From positions 1 through 6,888 of the forward strand of contig CAQBGY010000172.1 of NCBI GenBank assembly GCA_948759685.1: a stretch of 6,888 nucleotides of DNA, given 5' to 3'. The position numbers and the translations under genes are program-made. Of this stretch, positions 1 to 6,108 are shown one piece after another (position 1 is the first letter of the stretch; each line of letters starts with the position of its first letter). This DNA is from an uncultured Eubacterium sp. (GTDB lineage: Bacteria > Bacillota_A > Clostridia > Lachnospirales > Lachnospiraceae). Under the pieces are notes generated by a model. It was not told the origin of the DNA and did not search any database. It saw only the letters and a program-made list of their open reading frames with translations.

Positions 1-53
1 TCGACAAATGAAACTTTAGGAACTCACCGACTATGGATACTCTGAAGTTCACT

Positions 54-83
54 AGAAATGATGATATATTATTCATCATTTTT
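54..83. terminator. Perfect 9-bp hairpin, possible terminator
   Basis: The arms AAATGATGA (56-64) and TCATCATTT (73-81) are perfect reverse complements around an 8-base loop. They extend to about 54-83 if a G.T pair is allowed. On the + strand the right arm runs into five Ts, as expected of an intrinsic terminator for a gene entering from the left edge. A frame open from base 1 ends at TGA 43-45, just before the hairpin, and could be the tail of such a gene, but 14 codons are too few to identify. The role is inferred from structure only. Confidence 0.4.
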
Positions 84-209
84 CAATGATGGGTAGCTTT
101 TATAAGTAAGCATCCGATAAAGTACACGAACAACAATGGCCGCAACTCTTTCGTTAGAGTATGCGGTCATTGTTAGTATATGGTAGTAACAGTCATTCTT
201 TTTTTCCAT
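69..209 (-). CDS. Doubtful 46-aa ORF, not recognised
   Basis: A short minus-strand frame runs from ATG (209-207) to TAA (71-69) and encodes 46 residues starting MEKKNDCYYH, with a central helix-like stretch (SNERVAAIVVRVLYRML). Its ATG overlaps the TGA of a preceding 19-codon frame (268-209, MKQYLQKASYDELVQLLPH) in the arrangement TGATG. The two could be coupled small genes, or one former gene broken by a frameshift. I see no convincing ribosome binding site, and a large imperfect hairpin (132-174) lies within the ORF, so this may equally be non-coding. I do not recognise a family. Confidence 0.25.
   Translation of the reverse strand: MEKKNDCYYHILTMTAYSNERVAAIVVRVLYRMLTYKSYPSLKNDE
132..174. 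repeat. Long imperfect hairpin, role unknown
   Basis: The segment 132-149 (AACAATGGCCGCAACTCT) is nearly the reverse complement of 156-174 (AGAGTATGCGGTCATTGTT), with one mismatch and one bulged base, around the 6-base loop TTCGTT. The stem is long and relatively GC-rich for this AT-rich region. Neither side has a T-run, so it is not a typical intrinsic terminator. It could be a remnant of a structured RNA or recombination site, or a coincidence inside a small ORF. Confidence 0.45.
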
Positions 210-268
210 CAGTGCGGTAGCAGTTGCACCAGTTCATCATACGATGCTTTCTGCAAATACTGTTTCAT
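209..268 (-). CDS. Doubtful 19-aa ORF or fragment
   Basis: The minus-strand frame from ATG (268-266) to TGA (211-209) encodes MKQYLQKASYDELVQLLPH. The frame stays open upstream to about 328. Its stop overlaps the ATG of the 46-aa frame at 69-209. It may be a leader-type small ORF or the remains of a gene whose other half is that neighbour. It has no recognisable family or ribosome binding site, and is recorded because the stretch 1-404 holds nothing else gene-like. Confidence 0.15.
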   Translation of the reverse strand: MKQYLQKASYDELVQLLPH

Positions 269-320
269 TGAGTGTGTCTTGATTAGGACGTAAATTAGTA
301 CTCGAAAAAACTTCTGAATA

Positions 321-372
321 GAAAAGCATTATGTAAGGGATATCTGTAGCTATATTCCTTACATAATGTTTT
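321..372. terminator. Strong bidirectional hairpin terminator after the FRG gene
   Basis: CATTATGTAAGG (327-338) pairs perfectly with CCTTACATAATG (357-368). Five more pairs inward (339-343 with 352-356, one of them G.T) leave the loop CTGTAGCT. An A-run lies on the left and a T-run on the right, so the element can terminate in either direction. It lies about 35 bases past the TAG stop of the minus-strand FRG/TPR gene, which marks the end of that transcript. Confidence 0.8.
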
Positions 373-404
373 ATCATCTTTTGTTTTATGAGATATGCTA
401 AAAA

Positions 405-1670
405 CTAATATGGTTGTATTTTCAATTTACTATTAATATATGCCATAAAATCTTCTAAATGAGCTGTCATAACCATTAATCCATTGTATAAATCAAAATT
501 GCTTTGTTTGTAATTATCTATTAAAGATGTAATATCGGAAAAATCCCATTTCGTAAAATGACAACTCTTTGAAAAATCACTACAACTATAATTCTCTATT
601 TTTTTCTTTAATTCATCGAAAGACTTTTGTTTTATTTTTTTATTATGTACGGATTCTAATACAAATAAGAAATAACAATTCAAAATATAGAAAAAAGGCT
701 GAACACTTCCTACTGTTTCTCTTGTGATAATGCTACTATCTATTCTTGAATCAAACATAATATTTTTTGTTAATTCATTTAATGTTTTAATTTCGTTTTT
801 TATAGTTTCCATTAATGGCTCCGAAGGGCAAGGGGTGTTCTTTTGAATTGAGGAAACAAGTTCTAATGCTCTCTCGTATTGTTTTGTATCATAAAATAAA
901 TCCATTAAATCTTTCGCTATTTTTTGATATTTCGTATTCGCATATTTTTGAAGTCTCTTGATTCTTTCAAATGATTTATCCTTTTTATTTCTTTCAATCC
1001 CCATCATTTTAATAGATGCCCCGATTTTACTAATTAAAGAGATGCAACGTTGTTCTGCAATTATATATTCCTCAATAGCCCTATATTTATGTCCTAAATT
1101 TCTAAGACATAATGCTTTTGAAAAATGCAATTCTATGTCTATCATAAACATATTTATATCTTGAATGTATTCTTCAATTGAAGTGCTACGAAGTTTATTA
1201 TTAATATATAACTTTATCTTATCTCTTGTACAGGATTCAAAATTCATAAAATATTGAAGTGCTAACTCATATTCTCCTTGAAATAAACAAGCCATTCCGT
1301 TTTGGATATTACAGAAAATCATTTTTTTATTTTTTGTAATAGGAGAAAAGTATTCATTAAAAAATGAAGTTGTAACTCTCTCGTACGGTTTTGTTTTGTC
1401 ATGAGAGGTGGCAAATCCATTGCTATCGCAATATATACTTTCTTCTGTTATACCAAAATATGATTTTAAGACTAGTTGAATATTTTTTTTCCAATCAGGT
1501 GGAATTGGAATAACCAAAACTCCATGATCCTTATTAGCAAAAGGTTCTAAACCAAAAATAAATATACTATCTTGTCTCGCAATCCTTTCATTTAAGTAGG
1601 AGGGCTTCCATAGCCAAAATTTATATGATTTATCTTCGGTATACTTTGTACTTTTTGTTGTGGCGTACAA
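405..1670 (-). CDS. C-terminal part of FRG/TPR-like protein (421-codon frame)
   Basis: This frame carries the second half of the FRG domain (residues about 19-91: WKPSYLNERIARQDSIFIFG, a beta/alpha stretch around IPIPPDWKKNIQLVLK, and ESIYCDSNGFA). A helical region follows with three TPR-like units, at about residues 120-147 (NIQNGMACLFQGEYELALQYF), 178-210 (DIELHFSKALCLRNLGHKYRAIEEY) and 249-277 (QKIAKDLMDLFYDTKQYERALELV). TPR-type repeats usually bind proteins. The nominal start is TTG at 1670, and no ATG occurs before residue 117, already beyond the FRG part, so independent initiation is unlikely. It overlaps the upstream ORF by 41 bases and is most likely its frameshifted continuation. 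It ends at TAG, followed by the terminator at 321-372. Confidence 0.6.
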   Translation of the reverse strand: MYATTKSTKYTEDKSYKFWLWKPSYLNERIARQDSIFIFGLEPFANKDHGVLVIPIPPDWKKNIQLVLKSYFGITEESIYCDSNGFATSHDKTKPYERVTTSFFNEYFSPITKNKKMIFCNIQNGMACLFQGEYELALQYFMNFESCTRDKIKLYINNKLRSTSIEEYIQDINMFMIDIELHFSKALCLRNLGHKYRAIEEYIIAEQRCISLISKIGASIKMMGIERNKKDKSFERIKRLQKYANTKYQKIAKDLMDLFYDTKQYERALELVSSIQKNTPCPSEPLMETIKNEIKTLNELTKNIMFDSRIDSSIITRETVGSVQPFFYILNCYFLFVLESVHNKKIKQKSFDELKKKIENYSCSDFSKSCHFTKWDFSDITSLIDNYKQSNFDLYNGLMVMTAHLEDFMAYINSKLKIQPY

Positions 1671-2361
1671 TAAATTTTTCTATTGTATCCTTGCTTTTGC
1701 TATGGGATAACATAGATAAATTATCTTTTTCAATCATTTCAACATTTATATCATAACAAAATAAATAGCCAAAATCTTTATCATCTTTATTAGTTTGTGT
1801 CGCAAACCATAAAGATATAAGAAAGTTATTACTAAAATCAACAAGACAAGAAGCTCCTCCTTTATGTTGGATGTCGGCCAAAATTTCTATATCGGAATAA
1901 TTTTCAGCCGCATATTCAGAAAATCTATATTTTGCATCATCAATTAGATTTTTAATATAATTAATATAATCAATATGAGAACGATTTTTTAGATTTTGCA
2001 TTCGTATTGCTGCACCAGATTTAATATATTCAGGAACAGTATATTTATAGTTATCGCATTTCATCAAGTGCTCAAGGGTATCTAATGGAGATACGTTTTT
2101 TAATTCCTTATACTCCCTAATAAATTCATTGTAGAATTTTTTATAAAGAAATTCTTGGGGATTGGGCATGTTTTTATTTGCAATATCCAAATTTGGATGT
2201 AACTGTAGATATTCGTTGATTGATTTTGAGGAAGAAAAGTAACGGCGAGTAATCCCTCTAAAAATGAATAGAGGTTCAATTAAACAATCTCTTTCAAAAG
2301 AGTCAAGCATTCTTTGAAAAATAGCAGATATGTATTGCCATCCCTTGATAGTATTTTCCAT
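1630..2361 (-). CDS. FRG-domain protein, N-terminal part (243 aa)
   Basis: The ORF starts at ATG 2361. The FRG tripeptide of the family is at residues 34-36 (LFIFRGITRRY). After a long helical insert comes the second conserved block at about 164-188 (IQHKGGASCLVDFSNNFLISLWFAT), corresponding to the QH-G-P-T-LLDWT-N-AL-FA pattern of FRG proteins, and then the GYLFCYD strand at 198-204. No signal peptide or membrane segment is seen, so a cytoplasmic protein is expected. The frame ends abruptly at TAA (1632-1630) with HNKKYKVYRR, before the conserved C-terminal half of the domain, which continues in the next frame. About 150 AT-rich bases separate the start from the left IS end; I could not pick out a convincing Bacteroides-type promoter there. 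If translated as it stands, the product is a truncated FRG domain. Confidence 0.75.
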   Translation of the reverse strand: MENTIKGWQYISAIFQRMLDSFERDCLIEPLFIFRGITRRYFSSSKSINEYLQLHPNLDIANKNMPNPQEFLYKKFYNEFIREYKELKNVSPLDTLEHLMKCDNYKYTVPEYIKSGAAIRMQNLKNRSHIDYINYIKNLIDDAKYRFSEYAAENYSDIEILADIQHKGGASCLVDFSNNFLISLWFATQTNKDDKDFGYLFCYDINVEMIEKDNLSMLSHSKSKDTIEKFIVRHNKKYKVYRR

Positions 2362-2505
2362 AATATTATAATTTAAATTTTATACAGCAACAAGTTTTAT
2401 TCAGTAAATATCGGGTATTTTTTTCATATATTAGTATCCAATTCAATATTTTTTTATCACACTATGTTAAATATGAACTTTTTATACAAAATAGATAATA
2501 TTACT

Positions 2506-2510
2506 AATTA
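2506..2510. repeat. Left target-site duplication AATTA
   Basis: AATTA directly abuts the left inverted repeat of the IS, and the same five bases follow the right inverted repeat at 3589-3593. The match is short and AT-rich, so chance is possible, but its exact placement at both ends supports transposition into an AT-rich target. Confidence 0.6.
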
Positions 2511-2528
2511 ATGCGAATCAGTAGTTAA
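2511..2528. repeat. Left terminal inverted repeat of the IS
   Basis: ATGCGAATCAGTAGTTAA matches the reverse complement of 3571-3588 at 16 of 18 positions; the differences are G/A at position 5 and A/G at position 17. Similarity decays beyond about 22 bases. It lies 117 bases before the transposase start. Confidence 0.8.
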
Positions 2529-2645
2529 AATCCATACCTGATTCAGTTTGTTAAAATATTATTATTCAATTAATTATCTTACTTATCTCTTAATTTCTTA
2601 ATAATCAATGTGTTAGAAGAATGAAAACCACTCATTATTCTAATT

Positions 2646-3567
2646 ATGATTCCCAAGGAGAAAGAGCTAAAACTTATAAAAATATATATGTACATCTGCG
2701 ATATTTACCAGTCTTCACTGAAGTTTTACTGCCAGAGATTCAGTAATAATGCAAATCCTATCTTTACAGATCAAGAACTGCTTACCGTATATCTGTTTTG
2801 CGGAGCTTATCAGTGATACTTCCAAATCAAAGAGATACATACATTCACAGAAGAATATTTGCTCTCATGGTTCCCCAACCTAGCTTTTTTATCAAACATT
2901 CAACTATCGGCTGAACCTGATGAGTGAGGCGATTAATGAACTGGTGAAGCATCTCATTACTTTCTTTAAACCAACAGATTGCGATCCTATGACATCACTT
3001 ATTGACTCCATGCCCATCATTACTTGTGCAGAAAAGAACAAAAACGGGAAAGTGGCGACTGAAATTGCGACTAAAGAATACTGTTCTACAAAGAACATGT
3101 ATTATTTGGGACTCAAACTTCATACCTTAGCTTTCCGCAGGGAAGGAACTATTCCATTTCCTAAAATGATTATCTTATCATCGGCAGAAGAGAATGACCT
3201 GACGGTTCTTAAAAGAGAGGCTGCCGACATCCTTATAAAAAGAAAAATATTCGCTGATAAGATATACTCGGATTTCTCTTACTGAGGGAATAAGCAGCAA
3301 GAACAAGGAGTAACTATGCTAACTCCCGTAAAAGCAATAAAAGGAGAGGATCCCGTTATTACTCAAAAAGAGAAAGCTGGAAGAGACTTGTTCTCTACTG
3401 CTGTTTCAAAGGTCTGACAACCCATAGAATCGTTTTTCAACTGGCTGAATGAGAAAACAAATATTCAAAGAGCGATGAAAGTCAGATCAACATCTGGATT
3501 TTTAGTGCATACGATGGGAAAAATTGCCATCGCATTCATTTATCTAATTTTTTTAAACAAGAATTAA
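2646..3567 (+). pseudogene. IS982-like transposase, broken by three TGA codons and one frameshift
   Basis: The reading starts at ATG 2646 (MIPKEKELKLIKIYMYICDIY) and meets TGA at 2814-2816 (in FCGAYQ*YFQIKEIHTF). It shifts frame near the T6 run at 2885-2890, where one extra T would explain it, and continues as FYQTFNYRLNLMSEAINEL. Two more TGAs follow, at 3283-3285 (after IYSDFSY) and 3415-3417 (in STAVSKV*QPIESFFNWLNEK), before TAA at 3565-3567. The span is 3n+1, and repair of the shift gives a frame of 306 residues, normal for this type of transposase. Likely catalytic DDE residues are D in LIDSMPI (3004-3006), D in FADKIY (3256-3258) and E in QPIESFF (3427-3429). An intact protein would cut and join the IS ends; this copy cannot make it. 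The longest surviving open piece, 2920-3285, is only a fragment. Confidence 0.85.
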
Positions 3568-3570
3568 AGT

Positions 3571-3588
3571 TCAACTACTGATTTGCAT
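3571..3588. repeat. Right terminal inverted repeat of the IS
   Basis: TCAACTACTGATTTGCAT is the inverted partner of 2511-2528 with two mismatches. It begins only three bases after the transposase stop codon, the tight 3' packing typical of insertion sequences. Confidence 0.8.
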
Positions 3589-3593
3589 AATTA
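3589..3593. repeat. Right target-site duplication AATTA
   Basis: This is the direct copy of 2506-2510 immediately outside the right inverted repeat. Together the pair define the insertion point in the original sequence. Confidence 0.6.
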
Positions 3594-3607
3594 AATAAGT
3601 CCTCAAT

Positions 3608-3650
3608 AAATAAACAGGAAGATTATAAATGTAATCCTCCTGTTTTATTT
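3608..3650. terminator. Hairpin terminator at the end of the conjugation operon
   Basis: AAATAAACAGGAAGATTA (3608-3625) pairs with TAATCCTCCTGTTTTATTT (3632-3650), with one mismatch and one bulge, around the loop TAAATG. Read on the minus strand, the hairpin begins 13 bases after the ArdC stop codon and ends in a T-rich tract, which fits intrinsic termination of the right-hand operon. The flanks are A-rich on the left and T-rich on the right, so it could act in both directions. Confidence 0.75.
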
Positions 3651-3663
3651 AATATTTAATTCG

Positions 3664-5442
3664 CTATCTTCCCCTTCGATAAGGCACATGCACATCCTCC
3701 TGTTCCCTTTCCTCATGTGCCACCTCCTGCGTATTGCTGTCATTGTCTGCGTCCATAAGGTCTATTTGCGGATTTACCCTTTCTTCCGCAGCATCCCCCC
3801 GGTATTGATATTCGGGATAGGCTTCAAGGGCGGTCTGCACATCTTGCAGGTTGTCGTCAAGGTCTTGGTTATGGTTGTAGGCAAAGCTGTGCTGAACCGC
3901 CAGTCCTGCATTAGTAACTGTGCCGACCGCAAGGCAATCTTTCTCACGGTTATACTCCAGATACAGAATATCCCCACTGGCCATTTCAAGGACAGGCGAA
4001 CGTGGCAGCCTGTCAAATTGCTCCGCCACCATATCCCTGGCCACCTCTTTTATTGTTTCCCCTGCAATATCCACGCCATACTGTTTGATATGGTCACGGA
4101 TTTCCTGTTCCGTGAACTTCAGCATCACCTCGTAGGTACCGCCTACGCTTCCATTATAGACAACGGCAAAGTCTTTATCTTCAATCAGCAGGTCATCTCC
4201 CTTGTTTTGCAAGGGGGACAGATAAGTGTACTTCTCATTGATGCCGTTGCCATCGTAATACTCCCTGCCGAGTGCCAACAAGCCCTCGTAGTCGCCTTTT
4301 TCTTTAAGTTCATCGAATTGCCCGGTATCATCCGAAAACTGGAGATAAGCCACGGAACTGTAAAACATCCGTTCTTTTGCCTCAATCTTCTCAGCCACCG
4401 CATCAATCCGTTGTGCAATCATCGATGAAGCCTTTTTTACATCAAACAATGTGGTTTTCAGAAACTCCGGGGATTCCTTCAATACATCCAGCCAGGAACC
4501 GAGATACTGTGCGCTATCCTCCTTGATTGTCTTGGTAATACCATACTGCGAGGCTACCAAAGCACTGCCCAATTCAGCCACCAGTTCCTCACGGGCATAC
4601 TCTTTGCTTCCGAAAGCGGCTGGCTTGATACGGTCTAAGCGTCCTTCAGCCCCCGTACTGTGCGTCATTTCATGCAGCAGCGTCCCGTAAAACGATTCCC
4701 CGTTGATGAACTGGCTCTTTTCCGGCAGCACAATCGCATCTTTGGCAATGCTGTAATAAGCACTATCCTGATGTTCCAAAGAAATCGGACACACCCACAG
4801 TTTTTTTTCAATCATCTCATCCAATGGGGCAAACGCCATTTTTTCATCGTCCAGGGAGGCCGGGCGTTTCAAGTTGTTCCGTTCACATAGCTTCTCATAT
4901 AGTTCCGGACGTGCTTCTCGGAGGTTAGTTTGTGCCACATTGAATACATTATGTACGTTCAGCTTGGGATATACCGAATACTTTTTCTGTTCTTCCGGCG
5001 ACAGTTTCCGATAGTCCTCCATCTTGATTTTCTCTTTCGTCTCCTTATCCACCACGGTAAACGTGGTAATGAATACCGGAAACGATTTTTCCCCCTTCAG
5101 GACAGACACTTGCGGAAGCCTCTCCCCATTGGCATCCGTCAATGGCTTATGATTCCCCTGTCTGTCCGTCGAATAGTTCAGTCCCGACACACGCTGAAAG
5201 GTACAGAACACCGGTAGCTTGTAGCTGTTTTCCTCGCAAAGCAACATGAGCATCAGCGCATTCATCCCGTTATATTCTCGTCCGGACAGGTTCTTCGGCC
5301 ATGCCATAAAGTTCTCGGTAAACCACGGTTTCTTCCAGTCTCCCTTGATAGACGATATTTTCTTTATCATCAGTTCCGTAAACCGTTCAAGCGCACGTTC
5401 CTCCGCACTTGGTCCATCCGAATTATATCTTTTTCCTGCCAT
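3664..5442 (-). CDS. ArdC-like antirestriction protein with zincin-like metallopeptidase domain
   Basis: The 592-aa product (counted from ATG 5442) has an ArdC-type N-terminal ssDNA-binding region at about residues 10-170 (ERALERFTELMIKKI, GDWKKPWF, the REYNGMNALML motif, VFCTFQRVSGLNY, and VFNVAQTN at its end). A zincin-like domain follows at about 195-330, with the zinc motif HEMTH (H257, E258, H261) inside LLHEMTHSTGAEGRLDR and a downstream EELVAELG motif likely to supply the third ligand. ArdC proteins are known to bind ssDNA and protect incoming conjugative DNA from restriction. The C-terminal third (about 330-592) is not recognised and ends in an acidic, charged tail. A TTG two codons upstream is possible, but ATG 5442 is preferred: it lies two bases after the TGA of the upstream ssDNA-binding gene, implying translational coupling. 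It is the last gene before the terminator at 3608-3650. The product is cytoplasmic; there is no signal peptide. Confidence 0.88.
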   Translation of the reverse strand: MAGKRYNSDGPSAEERALERFTELMIKKISSIKGDWKKPWFTENFMAWPKNLSGREYNGMNALMLMLLCEENSYKLPVFCTFQRVSGLNYSTDRQGNHKPLTDANGERLPQVSVLKGEKSFPVFITTFTVVDKETKEKIKMEDYRKLSPEEQKKYSVYPKLNVHNVFNVAQTNLREARPELYEKLCERNNLKRPASLDDEKMAFAPLDEMIEKKLWVCPISLEHQDSAYYSIAKDAIVLPEKSQFINGESFYGTLLHEMTHSTGAEGRLDRIKPAAFGSKEYAREELVAELGSALVASQYGITKTIKEDSAQYLGSWLDVLKESPEFLKTTLFDVKKASSMIAQRIDAVAEKIEAKERMFYSSVAYLQFSDDTGQFDELKEKGDYEGLLALGREYYDGNGINEKYTYLSPLQNKGDDLLIEDKDFAVVYNGSVGGTYEVMLKFTEQEIRDHIKQYGVDIAGETIKEVARDMVAEQFDRLPRSPVLEMASGDILYLEYNREKDCLAVGTVTNAGLAVQHSFAYNHNQDLDDNLQDVQTALEAYPEYQYRGDAAEERVNPQIDLMDADNDSNTQEVAHEEREQEDVHVPYRRGR

Positions 5443-5444
5443 GC

Positions 5445-6062
5445 TCAAAATTCAGTTTCATTCGTTACAGCCGGTTTCACCCATTCCCTCATTTCCTCCA
5501 CCCGGCAGGAGAGGTTGATTTTGTCCAGATATACGGAGAGTTCCAACACTCCTTTGGCACAGATACGTGCTTTAGGTTGGAGCCAACCATCTTTTTCAGC
5601 GGTAAAACAGATGAAGCGCACCCATGTAAAGGAAAAGTTTTCCTCGTGCTTCTCCGTGCTGAAGGCAGAGAATACCCAGTAGGGATTGCCCCTCTTGTCT
5701 CTCTTTTCCTCCACCTGTTTGCCCACCGTACCCCGGAACTCGATAGTGCCTTCAATCGCATCACGCTCGTTTTCCGGGAGAAAGTCCACGCTCTCGACAT
5801 GGAAATTGAAATACAGGTTTTCTTCACGCTTGCGGAAAGTCAGCACTCCCTTCAACCCGATACGTTGCCCGGCCACATAGGAAGGCAGTTCCGCATCCGT
5901 TCCGTCTTTCGACACGAATATCTCCACTTGTTTGCAGCCGCCTGCTTTGGCAGGAATGGTCGTTTTCACGGCAAAGCCGATGTAGGATTTCCCCTCTTTG
6001 TTGGTACGCATGGAAGCCGTGCGGCTTACAATGCCGTTGATTGTCACATTACACTTAATCAT
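5445..6062 (-). CDS. Single-stranded-DNA-binding-like protein with two OB-type halves
   Basis: The 205-aa protein starts at ATG 6062. Its N-terminal half (about 1-95) reads like an SSB OB fold: MIKCNVTINGIVSR, then SYIGFAVKT, VEIFVS, VAGQRIGLKGVLTFRK and LYFNFHVESVDFL. The second half (about 103-195) repeats the same order of elements: GTIEFRGTVGKQVEEK, PYWVFSAFST, TWVRFICF, KARICAKGVLEL and KINLSCRVEEMREWV. This suggests a tandem OB-fold protein made by duplication rather than a standard SSB, and it lacks the acidic C-terminal tip of housekeeping SSBs (it ends NETEF). Such proteins in conjugative elements are thought to coat transferred ssDNA. It lies 46 bases after the M23 gene stop and two bases before the ArdC-like ATG, so co-transcription is likely. 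Specific DNA binding is inferred. Confidence 0.72.
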   Translation of the reverse strand: MIKCNVTINGIVSRTASMRTNKEGKSYIGFAVKTTIPAKAGGCKQVEIFVSKDGTDAELPSYVAGQRIGLKGVLTFRKREENLYFNFHVESVDFLPENERDAIEGTIEFRGTVGKQVEEKRDKRGNPYWVFSAFSTEKHEENFSFTWVRFICFTAEKDGWLQPKARICAKGVLELSVYLDKINLSCRVEEMREWVKPAVTNETEF

Positions 6063-6108
6063 AAATCACACTTTTAATTGTTACACAACTATTTCGTTTC
6101 TATATTTA

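Larger units (their letters stand above)
405..2361 (-). pseudogene. FRG-domain/TPR-like protein gene, split by a one-base frameshift
   Basis: Two overlapping same-strand ORFs (1630-2361 and 405-1670) are best read as one gene. The first half of an FRG domain (FRG tripeptide, then the IQHKGGASCLVDF...LWFAT block) is in the upstream ORF. Its second half (WKPSYLNERIARQDSIFIFG, then IPIPPDWKKNIQLVLKSYFGI) opens the downstream ORF. The span is 1957 bases, 3n+1, so removing one base restores 651 residues. The shift must lie in the doubly open stretch 1633-1679, which contains two A5 runs (minus strand, 1679-1675 and 1656-1652). Dropping an A at the first gives an unbroken reading ...TIENLLYATTKSTKYTEDKSYKFWLWKP. 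The FRG domain has no firmly established activity that I can cite. The AT-rich composition differs from the conjugation genes and suggests separately acquired cargo. Programmed frameshifting or an assembly error remains possible. Confidence 0.75.
2511..3588 (+). mobile_element. Inactivated insertion sequence, IS982-like, 1078 bp
   Basis: This is a complete but non-autonomous IS. It is bounded by 18-bp terminal inverted repeats (2511-2528 and 3571-3588, 16/18 identical) and flanked by AATTA direct repeats. A single degraded transposase gene (2646-3567) fills it. The length of about 1.08 kb and the transposase features fit the IS982 family as I know it; the family name is an assignment from memory of conserved blocks, not from a search. 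It is inserted between the terminator of the conjugation operon and the region upstream of the FRG gene, so it disrupts no visible gene. Intact ends mean it could in principle be mobilised in trans by a related transposase. Confidence 0.8.

Noticed and set aside
1630..1679. Classical -1 programmed ribosomal frameshift
   Set aside because: Joining the frames needs +1 (or -2), not -1, and I see no X XXY YYZ slippery heptamer in the right register or an obvious stimulatory stem just downstream.
405..2361. Two-gene overlapping operon (FRG protein plus TPR partner, toxin-antitoxin-like)
   Set aside because: The conserved FRG domain itself is divided between the frames and the second frame lacks an early ATG, so one frameshifted gene is simpler.
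2904..3098. 64-codon minus-strand frame inside the IS
   Set aside because: It is antisense to recognisable transposase sequence, with no independent support.
2646..3567. TGA recoded as an amino acid (alternative genetic code)
   Set aside because: The ssDNA-binding gene in the same window ends at a TGA, the three TGAs would need to stand for different residues (Arg and Trp), and the same transposase frame also has a frameshift. Ordinary pseudogene decay explains it.
3688..4428. 246-codon open frame on the + strand opposite the ArdC-like gene
   Set aside because: It is antisense to a well-supported coding region and its translation is rich in Cys, His, Phe and Ile with no domain pattern; the same applies to the other + strand frames in 3920-6810.
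5409..6077. 222-codon open frame on the + strand opposite the ssDNA-binding gene
   Set aside because: It is a shadow of the minus-strand gene with no recognisable protein features and a start inside the ArdC-like gene.
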